Source of the DNA: Lachnospiraceae bacterium
Lineage (GTDB): Bacteria > Bacillota > Clostridia > Lachnospirales > Lachnospiraceae
Assembly (NCBI GenBank): GCA_015057585.1
Contig: SVEF01000003.1
Coordinates: forward strand, 1 to 64,000
Direction of reading: 5' to 3'
Length of the DNA stretch: 64,000 nucleotides
Of the stretch, positions 17,876 through 27,385 are shown in pieces (within the stretch, counting starts at the first letter, position 1; each line of letters opens with the position of its first letter). A program made the translations under genes and the position numbers. The notes under the pieces are model-generated. The model was not told the DNA's origin. It saw only the letters and a program-made list of their open reading frames with translations, and made no database searches.

Positions 17876-18747
17876 CCCTTTGTACCTCCTCTTGATACGC
17901 CTTCCATAACCTTATCCCTGAAGACCAGAAACAGGACAACCAACGGTACGGTTACTGCTACGACTGCTGCCATCATGGCCGGAATATTTTCACGTCCGAA
18001 GCCGTTTTCGCGAATGGCCTGGATACCGTTCGACACGAGGTAATATGCCGTATCATCGGTAATCAGTCGCGGCCACACATAGGAATTCCAGCACTCGATA
18101 ATTTTCAAAATGATAATCGTAATAAAGGTCGGCCTGGAAATCGGAATCATAACCTTTAACAGATATTTCAAATCCGATGTACCGTCTGCCTTTGCGGCAA
18201 GGTACAACGTCTCCGGAATCTGCTCAAAGTTTTCTTTTAATAAATAGAGATAAAACACCGACATGACCGACGGTAAAATCAGACCGGCAAAGGTATTTCT
18301 CATCTCCAGATTCGTAATCGTCACAAAGTTTGTGATGACCACCAGTTCATTCGGAATCATCATCATGGAAAGGAAGATTACAAACGCGAGGTTCTTTCCT
18401 TTAAACTCCAGCCTTGCAAACGCAAACGCCGCCAGAGTAATCACCACCAGCATAATCGCCGTGGTCAGTACCGCAAACACGATGGTGTTGAAAAAGTATT
18501 TGGCAAGCGGCACCGCCGTAAATGCCTTAATGTAATTTTCAAACGTAGGCGCCAATGTAAAAAACTTTGGAATGTATTCGGCATTGTACGCCCCGTAACT
18601 TTTTACCGAAGTCAACAGCATCCAGTAAAACGGGAACAATACCAGCACGGCCCAAAAAGTCAGAAACGCATACGTCAGGATTCTTCCCGCCAGTTTCTTC
18701 CGGTTTGCCGCCTGTTCTATTTTTGCATAATCTGTTTTCTTTTCCAT
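17872..18747 (-). CDS. Sugar ABC transporter permease, MalG type
   Basis: A 291-residue inner-membrane permease with six predicted helices. The EAA-type cytoplasmic loop (AAKADGTSDLKYLLKVMIPIS, in two blocks) contacts the ATPase. It pairs with the MalF-type permease encoded 11 bp upstream and with the binding protein encoded downstream, which overlaps it by 4 bp. The order permease-permease-binding protein is the reverse of the common one. Confidence 0.9.
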   Translation of the reverse strand: MEKKTDYAKIEQAANRKKLAGRILTYAFLTFWAVLVLFPFYWMLLTSVKSYGAYNAEYIPKFFTLAPTFENYIKAFTAVPLAKYFFNTIVFAVLTTAIMLVVITLAAFAFARLEFKGKNLAFVIFLSMMMIPNELVVITNFVTITNLEMRNTFAGLILPSVMSVFYLYLLKENFEQIPETLYLAAKADGTSDLKYLLKVMIPISRPTFITIIILKIIECWNSYVWPRLITDDTAYYLVSNGIQAIRENGFGRENIPAMMAAVVAVTVPLVVLFLVFRDKVMEGVSRGGTKG

Positions 18748-18758
18748 AACGGCACCCC

Positions 18759-19673
18759 TTAATAATGTACTTTCTTTTTGCTGATTAACAGGTTAATACA
18801 GGTAATGGTCAGCACAATGCTAAACAAAAGAATCGCTGCGGCCGACGCAAAGGACGGATATCCGCCACCGTCTCCGTACAACATATCATACACATAACCT
18901 ACAATGGTATTCATCCCGTTTGCATTTAAATCCGTACCAAACAAAGCCACGGCATCGCTGTATGCCTTAAAGGCACCGATAAAACCGGTAATCACCAGAT
19001 AAAAAATCATCGGAGAAATCATCGGCAGGGTAATCTTTGTAAAAATCCTCCGCTTTCCCGTACCGTCGACTTTTGCCGCATTGTAATACGTTTCGTCCAC
19101 CGAGGCGAGGGCGCTCGTTAAAATCAGAATCTTAAACGGCATAACCACCCAGATGGTGTACAGGCACAGTACCAACATCTTTGCCCAATACGGACCTGTG
19201 ATAAAGTCCACTGCCGGTCCGCCGAACCAACTGATAAACAGATTCACCAGACCGTCCGTGTACGGTGTCTTCTGGAACAGAATCATAAATACCAGACCGA
19301 CAGCCAGCGTATTTGTAACATACGGCAGGAAATATATCGTCTGGAATAATTTACGCAATGCGGTTACCGAACTCAACGCAAGCGAAATCAAAAGGGCAAT
19401 CCCTGTCGATAACGGCACCGTGATGATAACCAGAATAAAGGTATTTTTTACCGCCTGCAAAAAGAACGGGTCACGCAGGACATACGCATAATTATAAAAA
19501 CCGATACCCGAGAATGTCTGTGCCACGGAATTGTACCCTTCCTCAAACGAATACACAAACACATCAATCAGCGGATATACCATAAAAGCACCCAGAAAAA
19601 TCATGGCAGGTAATAAATACAGCCATCCTTTCAAATGCTCCAGCTTCTTTATACTCCATTTTTCTTTCTTCAT
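18759..19673 (-). CDS. Sugar ABC transporter permease, MalF type
   Basis: A 304-residue permease with six predicted helices and the EAA loop (NAAKVDGTGKRRIFTKITLP). It is the first gene of the importer operon and has its own promoter. Together with the MalG-type partner it forms the membrane channel. The substrate cannot be read from the sequence. Confidence 0.9.
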   Translation of the reverse strand: MKKEKWSIKKLEHLKGWLYLLPAMIFLGAFMVYPLIDVFVYSFEEGYNSVAQTFSGIGFYNYAYVLRDPFFLQAVKNTFILVIITVPLSTGIALLISLALSSVTALRKLFQTIYFLPYVTNTLAVGLVFMILFQKTPYTDGLVNLFISWFGGPAVDFITGPYWAKMLVLCLYTIWVVMPFKILILTSALASVDETYYNAAKVDGTGKRRIFTKITLPMISPMIFYLVITGFIGAFKAYSDAVALFGTDLNANGMNTIVGYVYDMLYGDGGGYPSFASAAAILLFSIVLTITCINLLISKKKVHY

Positions 19674-19763
19674 CTTCCTACTCCCATCTGTTCACCCTGC
19701 ATTTGGGGATGATATCTATTCTCTCTGTCTTTCATACTTTTGTACAGCAACGGAACAAAGAAT

Positions 19764-19792
19764 ATTTTAACATGAATGCTATTTTTTTTCAA
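19764..19792 (-). promoter_or_regulatory. Promoter of the sugar ABC importer operon
   Basis: Minus strand: -35 TTGAAA (19787-19792), 17-bp spacer, -10 TAAAAT (19764-19769), about 90 bp before the first permease start. The leader shows no clear riboswitch. Confidence 0.65.
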
Positions 19793-19824
19793 TGTGTCTT
19801 AGGTGGTTCCCTTTTATTATAACC

Positions 19825-19855
19825 AAAAACAGGGAGTCCCTTTGGACTCCCTGCC
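19825..19855 (-). terminator. Intrinsic terminator of the second chemoreceptor gene
   Basis: Stem GCAGGGAGTCC / GGGACTCCCTG with an AAA loop is followed by TTTTTGG on the minus strand. Confidence 0.85.
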
Positions 19856-19880
19856 GGATTTTCATTTGCAATTTTAAATT

Positions 19881-21299
19881 TTATAACTTTTTAAACCGCT
19901 GTACTACGGCAATCATATCTTCGGATATCTGATGGTTTCTGTCGGTCTCGCCCTGGATATCCACCATGGCTTCTACCAGGTCTGCAGCGTCCGTAGCAAC
20001 TACGGTAACTGCATTTGCGCTCTCGTCCACAGTTGTTGCAATATCATTGATACCCGCATTCACAGACTGCATGGTCTTTTCCATATCGGAAGCCTCTCCG
20101 GCAAATTCCGTGAACAGCTTTCCGAATGTTTCTGCATCCTTACGGTACTGGTTTACGATTTCAACAAAGGTATCGTAATCTTTTACCACATTTGTATCCA
20201 TAAATGTCAGCATTTCCTTGGAAGTTTCCACCAGCTTATTTACGGCTGTAATGACCGTGCCGCTAATCTGCTGAATACTGTTCGCTGCCTGATGGCTGTT
20301 ATCGGCGAGATTGCGGATTTCCTCGGCTACTACCGCGAAGCCACGGCCCGCTTCTCCTGCTCTTGCTGCCTCAATCGAAGCATTAAGTGCAAGAAGGTTT
20401 GTCTGTCCGGCGATATCCAAAATTCCGTTTGTCAGCTCCTGAATCTGTCTTACGCTTGCACTTTCTGCCACGGAAACTTCTAATTCCTTCTGAATGTTTA
20501 CCATTACGGAGGCTGTGGTTTCCTTGCTGGAAATCACGTGCTCACGAATCTGTGCCACTCTTCCCTGAAGTTCCGTTACCGTACCCACGCCGGAATCTGC
20601 ATCCTTACTGATGCCCTGCGCCTTTGCAAGCACATTATTACTGCCGGATGCAATCTCCTGAATGGTAGCTGCCACAGCTTCCATGCTGGCTGCCAGTTCC
20701 TCGGTAGACGAAGAAACGTTGGTTACGCTCTGGTTGGAACTTTCCACCTTGTCCATTACGGTCTGCATGGATTCACGCAACGCTTCGGAGTTGTCTCGCA
20801 TCGTTACCATATTGCTCTGCAAAAGTTCTACAAAGCCATTAATATCCTGTGCCAGCTGTCCGATTTCATCGTTACTCTTCACCTCGGCACGAATGGTAAG
20901 GTCACCCTCGTTATTTTCAATACTATGTACAATTTCTCTTAGGGAATTACTTACCTTCCGGGTCGGGGTTACAATCATGCGGAAGGATACCACAATGGAT
21001 ACCGCTGTCACCACAAGTGCAATCACTACCAGGATGATGTCAAATACATAAGTACCGTCAATCTTAATGTCAATTCGTTCCATCAGGTAATCTACCTGAT
21101 TCACAATGCCGTCCACCTCAGCAGCACCGTCGGTATGCCCCTCCAGGGCAAGAATCTGTTCCGTCAGCGCAACATTATAGTCTCTCAGCACCTGATACGC
21201 CATCAGATTCAACACACACATCAGGGTAGTAATAATTCCTAACCCAATCAGAATGCCACTCACCTTTTTTGCTACACTGGATTTTCTCTCTTTTGCCAT
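19881..21299 (-). CDS. Methyl-accepting chemotaxis protein with a minimal extracellular loop
   Basis: A 472-residue chemoreceptor. TM1 is at about 13-35, and only about 45 residues follow before TM2 (about 82-105), so there is no room for a folded ligand domain. HAMP (about 106-165) and the full signalling hairpin come next, with the tip [18 protein letters not shown] and [15 protein letters not shown]. It could sense through the membrane, the HAMP domain or a partner protein. It shares its cytoplasmic layout with the receptor at 11364-13100, including the unusual [14 protein letters not shown]-type region. The gene has its own terminator. The promoter is not clear. A TGAACA/TGTTCA hairpin lies in the leader (about 21345-21371). 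Confidence 0.9.
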   Translation of the reverse strand: MAKERKSSVAKKVSGILIGLGIITTLMCVLNLMAYQVLRDYNVALTEQILALEGHTDGAAEVDGIVNQVDYLMERIDIKIDGTYVFDIILVVIALVVTAVSIVVSFRMIVTPTRKVSNSLREIVHSIENNEGDLTIRAEVKSNDEIGQLAQDINGFVELLQSNMVTMRDNSEALRESMQTVMDKVESSNQSVTNVSSSTEELAASMEAVAATIQEIASGSNNVLAKAQGISKDADSGVGTVTELQGRVAQIREHVISSKETTASVMVNIQKELEVSVAESASVRQIQELTNGILDIAGQTNLLALNASIEAARAGEAGRGFAVVAEEIRNLADNSHQAANSIQQISGTVITAVNKLVETSKEMLTFMDTNVVKDYDTFVEIVNQYRKDAETFGKLFTEFAGEASDMEKTMQSVNAGINDIATTVDESANAVTVVATDAADLVEAMVDIQGETDRNHQISEDMIAVVQRFKKL

Positions 21300-21476
21300 A
21301 ATTCCTCTCTCCTTTTCTGTCCTGCAAGCTCATCATTTTATTTTCAATGAACATTACTCCCTCTTGTTCATATTGTGTAGAAATTTAATGAAAAAAATAC
21401 TATTGTCTGACAACTCGTACTTTTATTCTACCACTTCCCCGGCAAAAAGGCAACCTTCTCCCACCATTTTCTTTAT

Positions 21477-21508
21477 AAAAAAGGAGAGCGGATTTTTCCG
21501 CCCTCCTC
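21477..21508 (-). terminator. Intrinsic terminator of the GPH symporter gene
   Basis: Stem GGAGGGCGGA / TCCGCTCTCC around AAAA is followed by TTTTTT on the minus strand, 17 bp after the stop. Confidence 0.8.
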
Positions 21509-21524
21509 GCACTCTGTCAAAAAA

Positions 21525-22949
21525 TTATTCTTCTGTCACTGCTGCTTCTGCAACTGCTTCCACCGGCGCCTGTGCAGCCTTCATAGCTGCCATCTGTGCC
21601 TTCTTTTCCGGTGTGATGTTCCATACGAACTTAAATGCAGCCCAGGAACCGAGTACGAATACTGCCGGAATCAATACACAAAGCACCTTTAAACCGATAA
21701 CGGTTCCTGCGGTCTGGTATTCCACTGTACCGTTATATCCAATCCAGCCGAGCGCATAAATCGCAAAGCCCTGGCCGATGGTCTGACCGACACGACGGGA
21801 AAGGTTGAACGTACCGTAGATGGAACCTTCGGTTCTCTTACCGGTAACGAGTTCGTTGTAATCAATGGCTTCACCAACAAGCCCCCACTGCATCTGAATG
21901 GAAACCATACCCATACCCATGGCAAGACCGGAGATTACGGAGTGAATCAGCGGATGTACATCCATAATCATATGCATGCCGAATAAAATGGCATAGACAC
22001 CGCCACCGATTAACAGGGAGTAACGGATCACCTTCATAAGACCAAGCTTTTTACACATAAACGGAACCGCAATCATGGAACCAATCATAATCGGGCTGGA
22101 AAGTGCCGTACCGATGGACTGGTAAGCCGTATTGTGGAACACGGAAGAGTACATATAAATGCTGAGTGTCTGCGCAACATACTGCATGGTACAAATACAT
22201 ACGCCGTGGATACAAAGTGCAACGAACGGACGGTTGTTCTTCACAACAACTAAAATATCGGAGAATTTGATATCGTCAGCCTTTGCATTTTCACCAACGG
22301 TAGTGCGCTCTTCTGTCATAAAGTAGTGCAGCAGGCAGATTACAAAACCTACGCTTGCACAAATAACAGCTGTAATCATGTATGGTGTGCTTTCCTGTGT
22401 CTTATACATATTTAAGATAATCGGAGCAAGCATTGCAGGAATCATGTTACCGAACATAGAGCCCACACCACGCGCAGAAGACAGGGACGCTCTTTCTGTA
22501 TCTGTCGTAGACATGGCAGAAAGTAAGGAACCCATCGGGATATTAAACATGGTATATGCTGCCTCGTATAAAATCTTACACATGAAGAGCACAACTAACA
22601 GTGTTACACCTTCAAAGAAGGTAGGAACAATAAAAAGTGCAATGAATGTAACTGCCAGCAACGGAGTTGCACGAAGCAGCCACGGACGGAATTTTCCGTT
22701 CTTATTGGAATGTTTTGCAAACACCTTATCCATCAGTGCACCCATCATCGGGTCATTGACCGCATCCCAGATTGTCCAGATAATTACAAGTGTTCCGAGA
22801 ATTCGGGTATCCACACCCAGACAGTCCGTACAATACACGGTAAAGATAGAACTCATGAGGGTAAAGGTCATACAACCGCCCCAGTCACCAAACATGTAGC
22901 CCAACCAATGCTTCAGGGTCAAGCCGCCTCTAGAAGTTTTTTTCTTCAT
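21525..22949 (-). CDS. GPH-family sugar:cation symporter
   Basis: A 474-residue twelve-helix major facilitator of the glycoside-pentoside-hexuronide family. The signature WTIWDAVNDPMMGALMDK (residues 56-73) with the two conserved aspartates is clear, as is the cytoplasmic HSNKNGKFRPWLL motif. The C-terminus is long and Ala-rich (QAPVEAVAEAAVTEE). As the last gene of a cluster with an esterase and a DUF2264 enzyme, it probably imports the glycoside or uronide that those enzymes process. An inverted repeat between it and the esterase suggests local control. Confidence 0.9.
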   Translation of the reverse strand: MKKKTSRGGLTLKHWLGYMFGDWGGCMTFTLMSSIFTVYCTDCLGVDTRILGTLVIIWTIWDAVNDPMMGALMDKVFAKHSNKNGKFRPWLLRATPLLAVTFIALFIVPTFFEGVTLLVVLFMCKILYEAAYTMFNIPMGSLLSAMSTTDTERASLSSARGVGSMFGNMIPAMLAPIILNMYKTQESTPYMITAVICASVGFVICLLHYFMTEERTTVGENAKADDIKFSDILVVVKNNRPFVALCIHGVCICTMQYVAQTLSIYMYSSVFHNTAYQSIGTALSSPIMIGSMIAVPFMCKKLGLMKVIRYSLLIGGGVYAILFGMHMIMDVHPLIHSVISGLAMGMGMVSIQMQWGLVGEAIDYNELVTGKRTEGSIYGTFNLSRRVGQTIGQGFAIYALGWIGYNGTVEYQTAGTVIGLKVLCVLIPAVFVLGSWAAFKFVWNITPEKKAQMAAMKAAQAPVEAVAEAAVTEE

Positions 22950-22988
22950 TGAAAATTTCCTCCTCGTTTTTTCTGATGTAACCGTTTT

Positions 22989-23013
22989 AGCAGAAATTTA
23001 CACAGTTTCTGCT
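22989..23013. promoter_or_regulatory. Inverted repeat upstream of the symporter gene
   Basis: AGCAGAAA and TTTCTGCT (8 bp perfect, 9-bp spacer) lie 40-64 bp before the start codon. It may be an operator or a leader hairpin. Confidence 0.4.
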
Positions 23014-23114
23014 TATCTCACTCCTCTATTTTATCAAATCCTGGGTGCAAATAAAATTACAAAAAGCACAATATACATTGCAAATCTCGCAAAATTCCTC
23101 CGCAGAATTCTCCC

Positions 23115-24137
23115 TTACTTCTTTTCAATCTGCGCCAGCTTTTCGTTCAACGCTTCTGCCATCTGCGGCAGACGGACAAAATTAAGCACATCACGGAGTT
23201 TCATCTTTAACACCAGATGTGCTTTCCCGCTAACCCCTTTCACCATTTCATTTCCGGACTGTTCCAGTTCGGTCATCCAGTCATTCAACAGTTTTGCTGC
23301 CGCTTCGTTCTTCATCAGACATTCCATCGTGCAGTCCACGGTATACTGCGCTTCAAAGTCATCGTTTACTCTTGCCTTACAGGCAGGTACTTCCAATCCT
23401 GCCGGGCCAAAATCCCCGAACATTTCCTTTAACCAGCCGATGCTGTCTTCCACCCAATCCGGAATGCGTGCACTCATCTTTGTTTCCTTCGGCTGGATGG
23501 AAGAATCTGCCGTGGAAAATCCGTGCGGTCCGAAGGAATAGATATGGCTCTCAAAGGAAATCCCGTACTTGGCAAGTGCCCCCATAAATTCAATGGAATT
23601 TTGAATCGGCACCAGATTGTCGGTTCTGGAGGAGAACAAAAAGCATGGGCAGGTCTGATAATCCACTGCCTCTATCGTGCTTGGCGCGGAAAGGAGGCAC
23701 CCTTTGACATCCTCACCCAGGACTGCATATCCTAAAATTGCCGCATTCGGACGGTTCTTTGACATCGTTGCCGCCGCACCCGCCAGATGACCGCCGGCCG
23801 AAAAGCCGATGACTGCAATTTTATCTGCATACAGATTCCATTCCTCCGCATTATTACGGATCAGTGCCATTGCCTCATCATAATCGTTGAGCGGATTTGG
23901 CCAGGCCGCATTTTCACCGAGGGAATACCGGAGAATAAACACCTGGTATCCGGCCGCAAGGTACGGCATCGCTACCGGATCTGCCTCGCGTTCCGAACAA
24001 AACTGATATGCACCGCCCGGTAAAATCAAAATTGCCGGACGCTTCGTCACGTAGCGGAATTCTCCACCCACGCCCTGCAAATATGCCGTCAGTGTCACAT
24101 TTCTTTCTTTATTTAAGGTTACTACTTCTGTCTTCAT
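23115..24137 (-). CDS. Acetylesterase-type alpha/beta hydrolase with an extra C-terminal domain
   Basis: A 340-residue alpha/beta hydrolase of the BD-FAE/acetyl-xylan esterase type. It has the oxyanion segment LPGGAYQF, the nucleophile elbow GFSAGG (about residues 116-121) and a late FGPHGFS holding the catalytic histidine. Such enzymes remove acetyl or other acyl groups from plant glycans. The last ~95 residues form an extra, mostly helical domain without a match I recognise. No signal peptide is visible, so it acts on imported oligosaccharides. It sits between a DUF2264 enzyme gene (49 bp upstream) and the symporter gene. Confidence 0.85.
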   Translation of the reverse strand: MKTEVVTLNKERNVTLTAYLQGVGGEFRYVTKRPAILILPGGAYQFCSEREADPVAMPYLAAGYQVFILRYSLGENAAWPNPLNDYDEAMALIRNNAEEWNLYADKIAVIGFSAGGHLAGAAATMSKNRPNAAILGYAVLGEDVKGCLLSAPSTIEAVDYQTCPCFLFSSRTDNLVPIQNSIEFMGALAKYGISFESHIYSFGPHGFSTADSSIQPKETKMSARIPDWVEDSIGWLKEMFGDFGPAGLEVPACKARVNDDFEAQYTVDCTMECLMKNEAAAKLLNDWMTELEQSGNEMVKGVSGKAHLVLKMKLRDVLNFVRLPQMAEALNEKLAQIEKK

Positions 24138-24186
24138 GATAAAACCCCTTTCTGATTTCAGTTTCTGCTATCTGACAGCTGCTGCA

Positions 24187-26253
24187 TTACAAACACAGCC
24201 CTGCTTCCATCTCGTCAAAATTAACCCGTCGCACCGTACCGTCTTTCAGTGTCACCGTAATTGTGCCGTAAGCGCCGGTTTTTGTACTGTCTTCGTACTC
24301 CACCTTCGCAATCGGGAACAATTCTTCTTCTGCAAACGCCTCATGACTCTCTTTGGTAATCACCTGGGATATCATCGTGTAAAACTCCGAGGAGCCGTAT
24401 TGTTTTTTCTTTTCTGTTACCGCATAAACCACAATGGAGTTTTCCGAATCCGGGTTCGTTCCCGTACTGTGTACAAACCGCAAGTCGTCCAAGCCGTCAT
24501 AAATTGTCATGGCAAGCTGTTTTTCATTTCCAAGGGAATCGTATCCCTTTACTACCATTGCCCTGGCACCCATAGAGAGATCTTCCCTCGTCAGGAGTTC
24601 CGTTTCGCCGTTATCCGGGAAGCCGTAAGCCCCCAGGGTAAACCGTACCGGTCGTTGGAACAGGCGGTGCTTATCCACACGGATAACGCCGTACGGCACC
24701 GTAAAATCCGCCAGATTAATTGCCGGAATCCAATGTGCTTCGTCATTTAAATTATAATCAAAAAACTGCCGCCGATACAAAACCCGGTCCTTTTCCCCAT
24801 ACCAAAACGTCACATTGGCGCGACGGTCATGTCCGTCCGGAAGCTCCCGCATCACATACTGCTGCGATTCGATTCCCTCTGCCGGTGCCGCCTCCCATGG
24901 ATATTTGGTATTAAAGCAAAGTTTGGAATAATTCCACATCCCGTGGATGTCTCCTTTGTTTTTTAACACCTTACCGGTACGAAGTATCGTCTCTCCGTTT
25001 GCATTATGATTCGAAAAGCAAAGTGCCGGACCGTTCAGCGTCGTCACCTTGACCTCTTCCGGTCCGAGTTCTTCCCATGTCCCGTTATTTTCCTTTGCCG
25101 TCCAGAACGGATGCTCCTTTGGCAGATGCAGGCACAGAAATGCCTTTCCCATCCAAAACGGTGATTCCGCACAGGAATACCCCTGCACCAGCGGAGAAAA
25201 CTGACCGTAAAAGCCCAATTCCGGACCCCCGTTTGTAAACACATCCTCCCGCCCGAAAAACTGGAGCAGCGAACCGGAGCAAATACGCCTTGCCAGTCCC
25301 GGATTCATCTTTGGATGCTTGAGAAAGAAATTGGCATCAAAGGCACTGGTAGAAGCATTGCGGTAAATGCCGCTTCTTCCCCACATATTGGTATATCCGT
25401 CCCGGTCAAAAAAGTCCGCGTAGGTTTCCATGAGACGGTTCGACTGTTCTTCAAATCTTCGTGCCAACTCCGGCTCATGCTCATAGCCGTACCAGAGATT
25501 CCAAAGCGGTGCATACACCTGAAATGCCCAGCACGAATAATAGTCAAAGGAATGACCGTCACGGTACCAGCCGTCGCCCACCGAATATGCCAGAATTGCC
25601 TGCGCATGGTCCATCATAATCTCGTGCGATGCAGGATAGCCTTCCATATGAAGAAAGGCAAGGTCTAACATATTAAACAGACGCCAGTTTTGCGGCACGG
25701 TGTTCGCATGGGCGTAGCTTGCTATAAATCCGGCAATCAAATCCCGCTCTGCCTTCGTATAGGTATCCCAGATTTCCTCCTTGCACATCCACAGACAAAT
25801 AACCAGTGCACAGGTTTCTACGGTCTGCTGAAAACAACGGTTCGGGTTTCTCCATCCGTCTGCCTCCTGCAAATCCTCATAGGTTCCGACATAAATCGGG
25901 TCTGTTTTCGTACAGGAACGAAGTACCTGGTTTTTGTAATACTCCCGGATATTATATCCGCAAATTTCCGTCTCAGGATTTTCATGGATTAGCGGTGCTG
26001 CAAAGAAAAAACTGCGCGTCAGCCCTTCAAATTTTTCTGCTTTGCACTCTGCTTCCAAAGCCTCCGGCGAGCTGTTTTTATGCGGATAGGTAATCTCCGT
26101 TTCCTTTCGCGGCATCACAACCGGTTCCTCAAACGAAGATATATTGGAGAAAATTCCGTTTAACACGTATTCTGCCGCTTCCAGCCAGGACTCTCTTGTC
26201 AGTCCGGTATACGGGCTTACGGTAAAGTCTGTCGTTTTGGGTATAAATTTCAT
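24187..26253 (-). CDS. DUF2264 family protein, probable glycan-processing enzyme
   Basis: A 688-residue cytosolic protein that matches DUF2264 over its first ~380 residues (LTRESWLEAAEYVL, FEGLTRSFFFAAPLI, then an (alpha/alpha)-barrel-like pattern with SYAHANTVPQNWRLFNML and VGDGWYRDGHSFDYY). A beta-rich C-terminal half follows. From memory, some DUF2264 members have been assigned to a glycoside hydrolase family acting on glucuronosyl linkages. I cannot verify that here. The neighbouring esterase, symporter and AraC regulator support a role in breaking down plant polysaccharide fragments. The start has a good AAGGAGG site. Confidence 0.8.
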   Translation of the reverse strand: MKFIPKTTDFTVSPYTGLTRESWLEAAEYVLNGIFSNISSFEEPVVMPRKETEITYPHKNSSPEALEAECKAEKFEGLTRSFFFAAPLIHENPETEICGYNIREYYKNQVLRSCTKTDPIYVGTYEDLQEADGWRNPNRCFQQTVETCALVICLWMCKEEIWDTYTKAERDLIAGFIASYAHANTVPQNWRLFNMLDLAFLHMEGYPASHEIMMDHAQAILAYSVGDGWYRDGHSFDYYSCWAFQVYAPLWNLWYGYEHEPELARRFEEQSNRLMETYADFFDRDGYTNMWGRSGIYRNASTSAFDANFFLKHPKMNPGLARRICSGSLLQFFGREDVFTNGGPELGFYGQFSPLVQGYSCAESPFWMGKAFLCLHLPKEHPFWTAKENNGTWEELGPEEVKVTTLNGPALCFSNHNANGETILRTGKVLKNKGDIHGMWNYSKLCFNTKYPWEAAPAEGIESQQYVMRELPDGHDRRANVTFWYGEKDRVLYRRQFFDYNLNDEAHWIPAINLADFTVPYGVIRVDKHRLFQRPVRFTLGAYGFPDNGETELLTREDLSMGARAMVVKGYDSLGNEKQLAMTIYDGLDDLRFVHSTGTNPDSENSIVVYAVTEKKKQYGSSEFYTMISQVITKESHEAFAEEELFPIAKVEYEDSTKTGAYGTITVTLKDGTVRRVNFDEMEAGLCL

Positions 26254-26268
26254 TTTCCGTGATCCTCC

Positions 26269-27222
26269 TTACACAGTTCCGTCCAGATTTTTATATTGCC
26301 TCGGTGAAATTCCGTATTCCTGCTTGAATGCGCGGTAGAACGTGGAATAATCGTTAAAACCCACCTGCTCTGCCACTTCCTCCATCGGTATGCCGCTGTT
26401 AATTTTATTTTTTGCGGCAATCAGCCTGCGTTGTGTCACCACCCGGTAAAAACTGACTCCCATCTGTTTTTGAAAAATCTGGCTGATGGTACTGGAGCTG
26501 ACCAGAAACTGTTTTGCAGTCCCCTCTAATGTAATTTTTTCAGAAAGATTTCTCTCTACATAATCCATTACCTTATCCAGGAGTTCCGGCCGTTCCGCCT
26601 TTGCCTGCGCGGATGCGTCCTCCTTTATTGCTCTTATAAAAAGCGTCAGAATCCGAGCCGTATTGGCACACACCATCGTCTGCCAGCCAAATTCCTTTTT
26701 CTCTGCCTCTGCCACTCCTTCGTGAATATATTCAACCAAAGACGTCCACTTGCTACCTTTGGTATGAAGCAGTGCATGTCCTCTTGCATCTTCAAAGTCT
26801 GCCCCGTGCAGATGCGTCCGAAGTCCTTCCACAAACTCCCTGGAAATCCAAATCACCTCTCTGTGATATGGTGTTGTTGTCTCCGTCGTCCATATCGGCC
26901 GGTGCGGTATTCCCGGTGCCACCAGGATAATGTCTCCCTGCTTCAGACGATAACGCTCACTTCCGATCAGATACTGGACGCTGCTTTGGCTGCGACAGCA
27001 AATCATCTCATAAAAGCCGTGGCTGTGCAGCTGCACCACGCCTCCCGCTTCACTGACATCCTGATGCGTATCCACCAGTCGGGAAGTCATCTCCAGCTCC
27101 TGATACAGATTATTCAAATCATATCCCCGGCTTTTTAAAAACTCTCTTACCTCGTTCACATCCCGGCAATCACCGGTACGTACAAACTCTTCTGCCAGCA
27201 GTTTCATTTCCCCTAACTTCAT
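26269..27222 (-). CDS. AraC-family transcriptional regulator with a cupin sensor domain
   Basis: A 317-residue regulator. A cupin-like ligand domain (about 45-150, with LHSHGFYEMI) is followed by two C-terminal helix-turn-helix motifs (TLEGTAKQFLVSSSTISQIF, then EEVAEQVGFNDYSTFYRAFK). The start at 27222 has a GAGGGG site. An upstream frame to 27282 runs into the promoter. It is the first gene of a cluster with the DUF2264 enzyme, esterase and symporter, and is divergent from a type-B esterase gene. It probably activates both directions in response to a sugar. Confidence 0.9.
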   Translation of the reverse strand: MKLGEMKLLAEEFVRTGDCRDVNEVREFLKSRGYDLNNLYQELEMTSRLVDTHQDVSEAGGVVQLHSHGFYEMICCRSQSSVQYLIGSERYRLKQGDIILVAPGIPHRPIWTTETTTPYHREVIWISREFVEGLRTHLHGADFEDARGHALLHTKGSKWTSLVEYIHEGVAEAEKKEFGWQTMVCANTARILTLFIRAIKEDASAQAKAERPELLDKVMDYVERNLSEKITLEGTAKQFLVSSSTISQIFQKQMGVSFYRVVTQRRLIAAKNKINSGIPMEEVAEQVGFNDYSTFYRAFKQEYGISPRQYKNLDGTV

Positions 27223-27253
27223 GCCAACATCCCCTCTCGGTTTCTTTTTAAAA

Positions 27254-27332
27254 AGTTTACTACGATTTTGTGATATTTGCAATCAAATATCCGATTATTG
27301 CAATTTACATTGCGCGTACAACGTGTTAAAAT
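27254..27332. promoter_or_regulatory. Divergent promoters around a shared TTGCAAT inverted repeat
   Basis: The minus-strand promoter for araC-type gene: -35 TTGCAA (27277-27282), 17 bp, -10 TAAACT (27254-27259). The plus-strand promoter for the esterase: -35 TTTACA (27304-27309), 17 bp, -10 TAAAAT (27327-27332). The inverted repeat TTGCAAT (27277-27283) / ATTGCAA (27297-27303) fills the gap between the two -35 boxes and is a likely regulator site. Confidence 0.65.
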
Positions 27333-27385
27333 TTGGATAGCAATTAGGATACTTTATACACAGAAAAAGAAAGAGGAACGCATTT

